Assembly: GCA_002633025.1 (NCBI GenBank)
Contig: NMRB01002242.1
Coordinates: forward strand, 34,078-98,077
Source of the DNA: Notospermus geniculatus
Lineage: Eukaryota; Nemertea; Pilidiophora; Heteronemertea; Lineidae
Direction of reading: 5' to 3'
DNA length: 64,000 bases
Shown here piece by piece: positions 61,103-64,000 of this stretch. The translations under genes and the position numbers were made by a program. Under the pieces are notes generated by a model. The model saw only the letters and a list, made by a program, of their open reading frames with translations, did not search any database and was not told the DNA's origin. Position 1 is the first letter of the stretch. Each line of letters starts with the position of its first letter.

Positions 61103-64000
61103 GTAAGTTATGAGAAACCATGTCATTTTGGTGTATGTGCCGTTTTGTCTTAACATACTCAGCCATGCAATTTGCGACTGGTACTGCGCGCAAACTGTGC
61201 GACGTCAAAGTGTCGAATATATATGACGCGCGACTGTAGACTTTGTTCACAAAAGCCATGTACATTGTATAGACCTTTCAAACAAAGATGGCGAACTAAC
61301 AGTTCTCACCATATGAGGTCAGAAGCTTAATTAATACATGTACCGTTCAATGGCCGTCCACAAAATAGTTAATGATTTTCGGTTTCTGCTTTCAGAAAAG
61401 TAAAGTGTCAAATTTTCGATGGGAGGACTCCACCCCAGCCTCGTACTATGAATGGTACCATTCCATCAACTTTGTCGACTTCGACTCGGAAAATAAGAGA
61501 GGCAAAATTCCTGCAAATCTTGCGAAGATCGTTTATCAAACACAGATGCAGCCTAACCCAAGCGAATCAGCCTCTTGTGTGCTCATGTACATCGGCCCTT
61601 ACATGCTGCAGGAGAGAAGTTACTGGTTTATGATACCGTGCAGCTTCCCTGTGACTGAGGCGCAGTTCATCTGTTCAGCCGATGGTTACTCGAACTACAA
61701 GGTAGCAGCAGCAGCCCTGCAAGGGGTTCGGTCCACGTCTACCAGATCTTCATTCGTCACCTGCGAGAACGGCTGGACGTACCACAAAGGACAATGTTAT
61801 ATGATGTATTCTTCCTTACTTCCTCTGAATAAGTTCCCGACATCGACGGATCTGCAGAACGAATGCTCGAAGAGGAATTCCGTCGTCATGACCTTTGATG
61901 GCAAAACCGAAATGCCTCTGCTGGAACGTTGGAGACACATTTCAGTATATGGATCGATTTTATACCGGGAAAATGGCACGCTGGTAGCTTATACCGCAAA
62001 AACTGACCAGTCATACAGGAACATTTTAGACGATTTCAAAACCGGTAAGGATAGTAATGAATACATGGGCCTAGGAGTAGAACACAAAGGCGACTCAGGT
62101 CTGAGTAGTAAAGTAAGAAATGTGGTTTGTAAAAAGGGATCCATCAGTCGACAAGTTTCCTGTAAAGCTGGGCAATCGCAATGCAAAGATGGTACCTGCA
62201 TCCCCGAAGATTACAAGTGTGACAAACAACAGGACTGTCGTGATGATTCGGACGAACAGAACTGCCCTATTGAACCGAACACCATGTTTTCCTGCTTGTC
62301 AGATGGAAAGAGTGTACTAGTATCCTACTCATTGACATGTGATTTTATCAGCCACTGTTCTGATCGGTCTGATGAAAAAGATTGTGCTTTCCCAGAATGT
62401 TACGAAGCAGAATTTAATTGTACAAACGGTGAGTGCATTCCAGAGGAACAGCAATGTGACGGTGTGACTGATTGTATCGATGGAAGTGACGAAGTCTTGT
62501 GCGACAATAAGTGCAATGGATTCAAATGTTACAGCGGCAGGTGTATTTCGAAGAGACTGGAGAATGACATGTACACAGACTGTCCTGGAACTGCATGGGA
62601 GGACGAGAATCACAATCTCGATGAGATACTCAGAGGACATAATATTTCTCGACGGGTAAATACGACGCCATTTTGTTCATCTGCCGACCAAGTGCGCTGC
62701 CAGTTTACCTACACGGCGTGTTTCTCCAGAGCCGATGCATGCATCTATGACCATGATGAATACGGACGCATGAAGTCTTGCAGGGATGGAAGTCATCTCA
62801 TAAACAACTGCGCAGACTTTTACTGTCCAGGGATGTATAAGTGCCCAAAGAGTTACTGCATTCCTGTTAGGAAACACTGTGATGGAGTACAGGATTGCTT
62901 GAATGGAGAAGACGAGATAGGATGCAAAAGGCGACCGCTTGCCTGCCCTCCTGGTTTCTTCCACTGTCGAAATGAAGACATCTGTTTGGATCAAACAGAA
63001 GTTTGTGATGGGGTCGTTCATTGTACTGTAAGCCGCGATGATGAGAGACTATGCAAAACACAAGAACGTGTACCACCAGGATGTCGATTTCGTGGATATG
63101 CTGCCAGTTGCCCCAAAGCAAAATTATCGAACCTGAACGTTATAGATAAATCCGTTAGGTTTCTGGATGTCTCTCACAATAATATAACGTCCATCACCAA
63201 TGACAGCTTGGTATTTCCGTACCTAGCTGTCATTTACTTGTCTCACAATAAGATCACAGAGTTGGAACCGTATTCATTCATGGGGACTCCAAACCTGCTA
63301 CATTTAGACATCAGCTCCAACGAACTGACAACTTTACTTGACAACACATTTTATGGTCTAAAGCGCCTGAAGACGTTGATTCTCTCAAACAACCAATTTG
63401 CCGAATTGAGCAAATTTAGTTTACAAGTTACACCAAGTGATCCGCCTATTCTCGACGAACTTGACCTTGAAAAGAATGAAGTGCTTAAAGCAACACCAGA
63501 AGTATTTAAGTTTGTCAAGGTTGCACGAGTAAAGATGGACAAATACTCTTTGTGCTGTTGGGTGTTTCTTGAACACAACGGCAAAACAAGCTGTACACCG
63601 GAACCGGACGAGTTTTCCTCATGTTCAGACCTCTTGGCTAATTCAGCATTACAAATCTCGATCTGGATTTTAGGGTTCATGGCACTGCTTGGGAACCTGT
63701 GTGTACTCCTGGCGAGATTTCTTAATCGCAAGGACGGGGGACTAGAAAATATCCTGGTGTCGAATCTCCATTTGGCTGATTTTTTGATGGGAATTTACCT
63801 TCTTATCATTGGGTCAGTTGACGTGTACTACAGAGGAACATTTGGTATTCATTCCGATATTTGGCGATCGCATCATCTCTGTAACTTTGCAGGCATTTTG
63901 AGTTTCGTGTCCAGTGAGGTCTCAGTTTTTCTCTTGGTTTTGATAACCACTGATCGAGTCATCGCTATTGTGTTCCCATTCCGCTTTCAGAGGATCAGCA
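60239..64000 (+). CDS. Gene C2 (span, 3'-partial): lectin-LDLa-LRR-GPCR of the LGR/GRL101 type
   Basis: Whole-gene entry; coding exons 60239-61102 and 61396 to the window edge, open throughout. Approximate residues: signal peptide 1-25; Cys-rich domain 40-205; C-type lectin-like 205-400 and a second lectin-like segment to 540; about seven LDLa modules 544-840; four or five LRRs 865-1000; LGR-type Cys-rich hinge (YSLCCW, FSSCSDLL); TM1 from about 1042 (ISIWILGFMALLGNLCVLLA); TM3 with TTDRVIAIVFPF at the edge. It shows the complete layout that C1 lost at its N. Ligand unknown. Confidence 0.93.
61396..64000 (+). CDS. Gene C2 coding exon 2 (3'-partial)
   Basis: Opens after gctttcag in phase 0 and stays open to 64000. 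LDLa examples: CIPVRKHCDGVQDCLNGEDE and CLDQTEVCDGVVHC. LRR examples: SVRFLDVSHNNITSITNDSL and LLHLDISSNELTTLLDNTFY. The 62821-63813 segment (993 bp) is what C1 lacks. Confidence 0.95.

Larger units (their letters stand above)
55735..64000. repeat. Segmental duplication unit 2 (contains C2; cut by edge)
   Basis: Same order of segments as 47900-54430, with extra insertions at 55893-56140, 57756-58254 and about 58880-59822. Confidence 0.85.

Overview
The window is nuclear DNA from an invertebrate animal. Genes are split by GT-AG introns. Intergenic and intronic DNA is crowded with short inverted-repeat (MITE/foldback) elements. The protein families are typical of marine invertebrates: an LDLa-LRR rhodopsin-like GPCR of the LGR/GRL101 kind, and C-type lectin, astacin, thrombospondin-1 (TSP1) and WSC-like modules. 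I cannot name the phylum. A lophotrochozoan (brachiopod or mollusc) or an invertebrate deuterostome would both fit. The assembly has two long N gaps (16637-16683, 44608-44978) and five isolated single Ns (14438, 19220, 25108, 29312, 52945). Most single Ns lie between near-identical sequences, and I read them as imperfect contig joins.

Layout. (1) 1-6007, minus: an alpha-tubulin gene with a TATA box, a first exon holding only the ATG, exon 2 (codons 2-75) and a large exon 3 that runs off the left edge. (2) 9055-25330, minus: 'gene A', a secreted C-type-lectin/astacin metalloprotease/TSP1 gene. Its signal-peptide exon and its three lectin exons each occur twice, and two of its exons carry frame-breaking indels. 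(3) 30085-47749, minus: 'gene B', a tandem paralogue with an intact exon chain: signal peptide, C-type lectin domain, linker/prodomain with a furin-type RKKR site, astacin protease ([17 protein letters not shown]), TSP1, WSC-like domain, TSP1, TSP1-like. Exon lengths, including a 142-bp exon inferred to be hidden in the N gap, sum to 2370 bp, exactly 790 codons. (4) 50313-54133 and 57190-64000, plus: two tandem GPCR genes (C1, C2) inside a segmental duplication of about 8 kb. C2 is cut by the right edge. C1 lacks about 331 codons (two LDLa, the LRRs, TM1-TM2) exactly at a single N. The C1 cytoplasmic tail ends in six 12-residue repeats, each holding a TQT motif of the type bound by dynein light chain LC8.

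The rest is introns and intergenic DNA full of foldbacks. One family (termini AGGGAGGTTT, flanked by ATT/AAT direct repeats) has at least ten copies with three different interiors. A local duplication supplies the natural empty site for one copy. Other repeats are Tc1/mariner- and pogo-like MITEs with TA duplications, a hAT-like element, a tRNA-derived SINE head, an intronic array of E-boxes, a heptamer satellite inside an inverted repeat, and an 800-bp near-perfect palindrome.

The A/B genes look like secreted proteases that combine a recognition module with a protease and matrix-binding repeats. The GPCRs combine lectin-like, LDLa and LRR ectodomain modules with a 7TM signalling core. Both are plausible surface or secreted recognition systems, but function is inferred from domains only.
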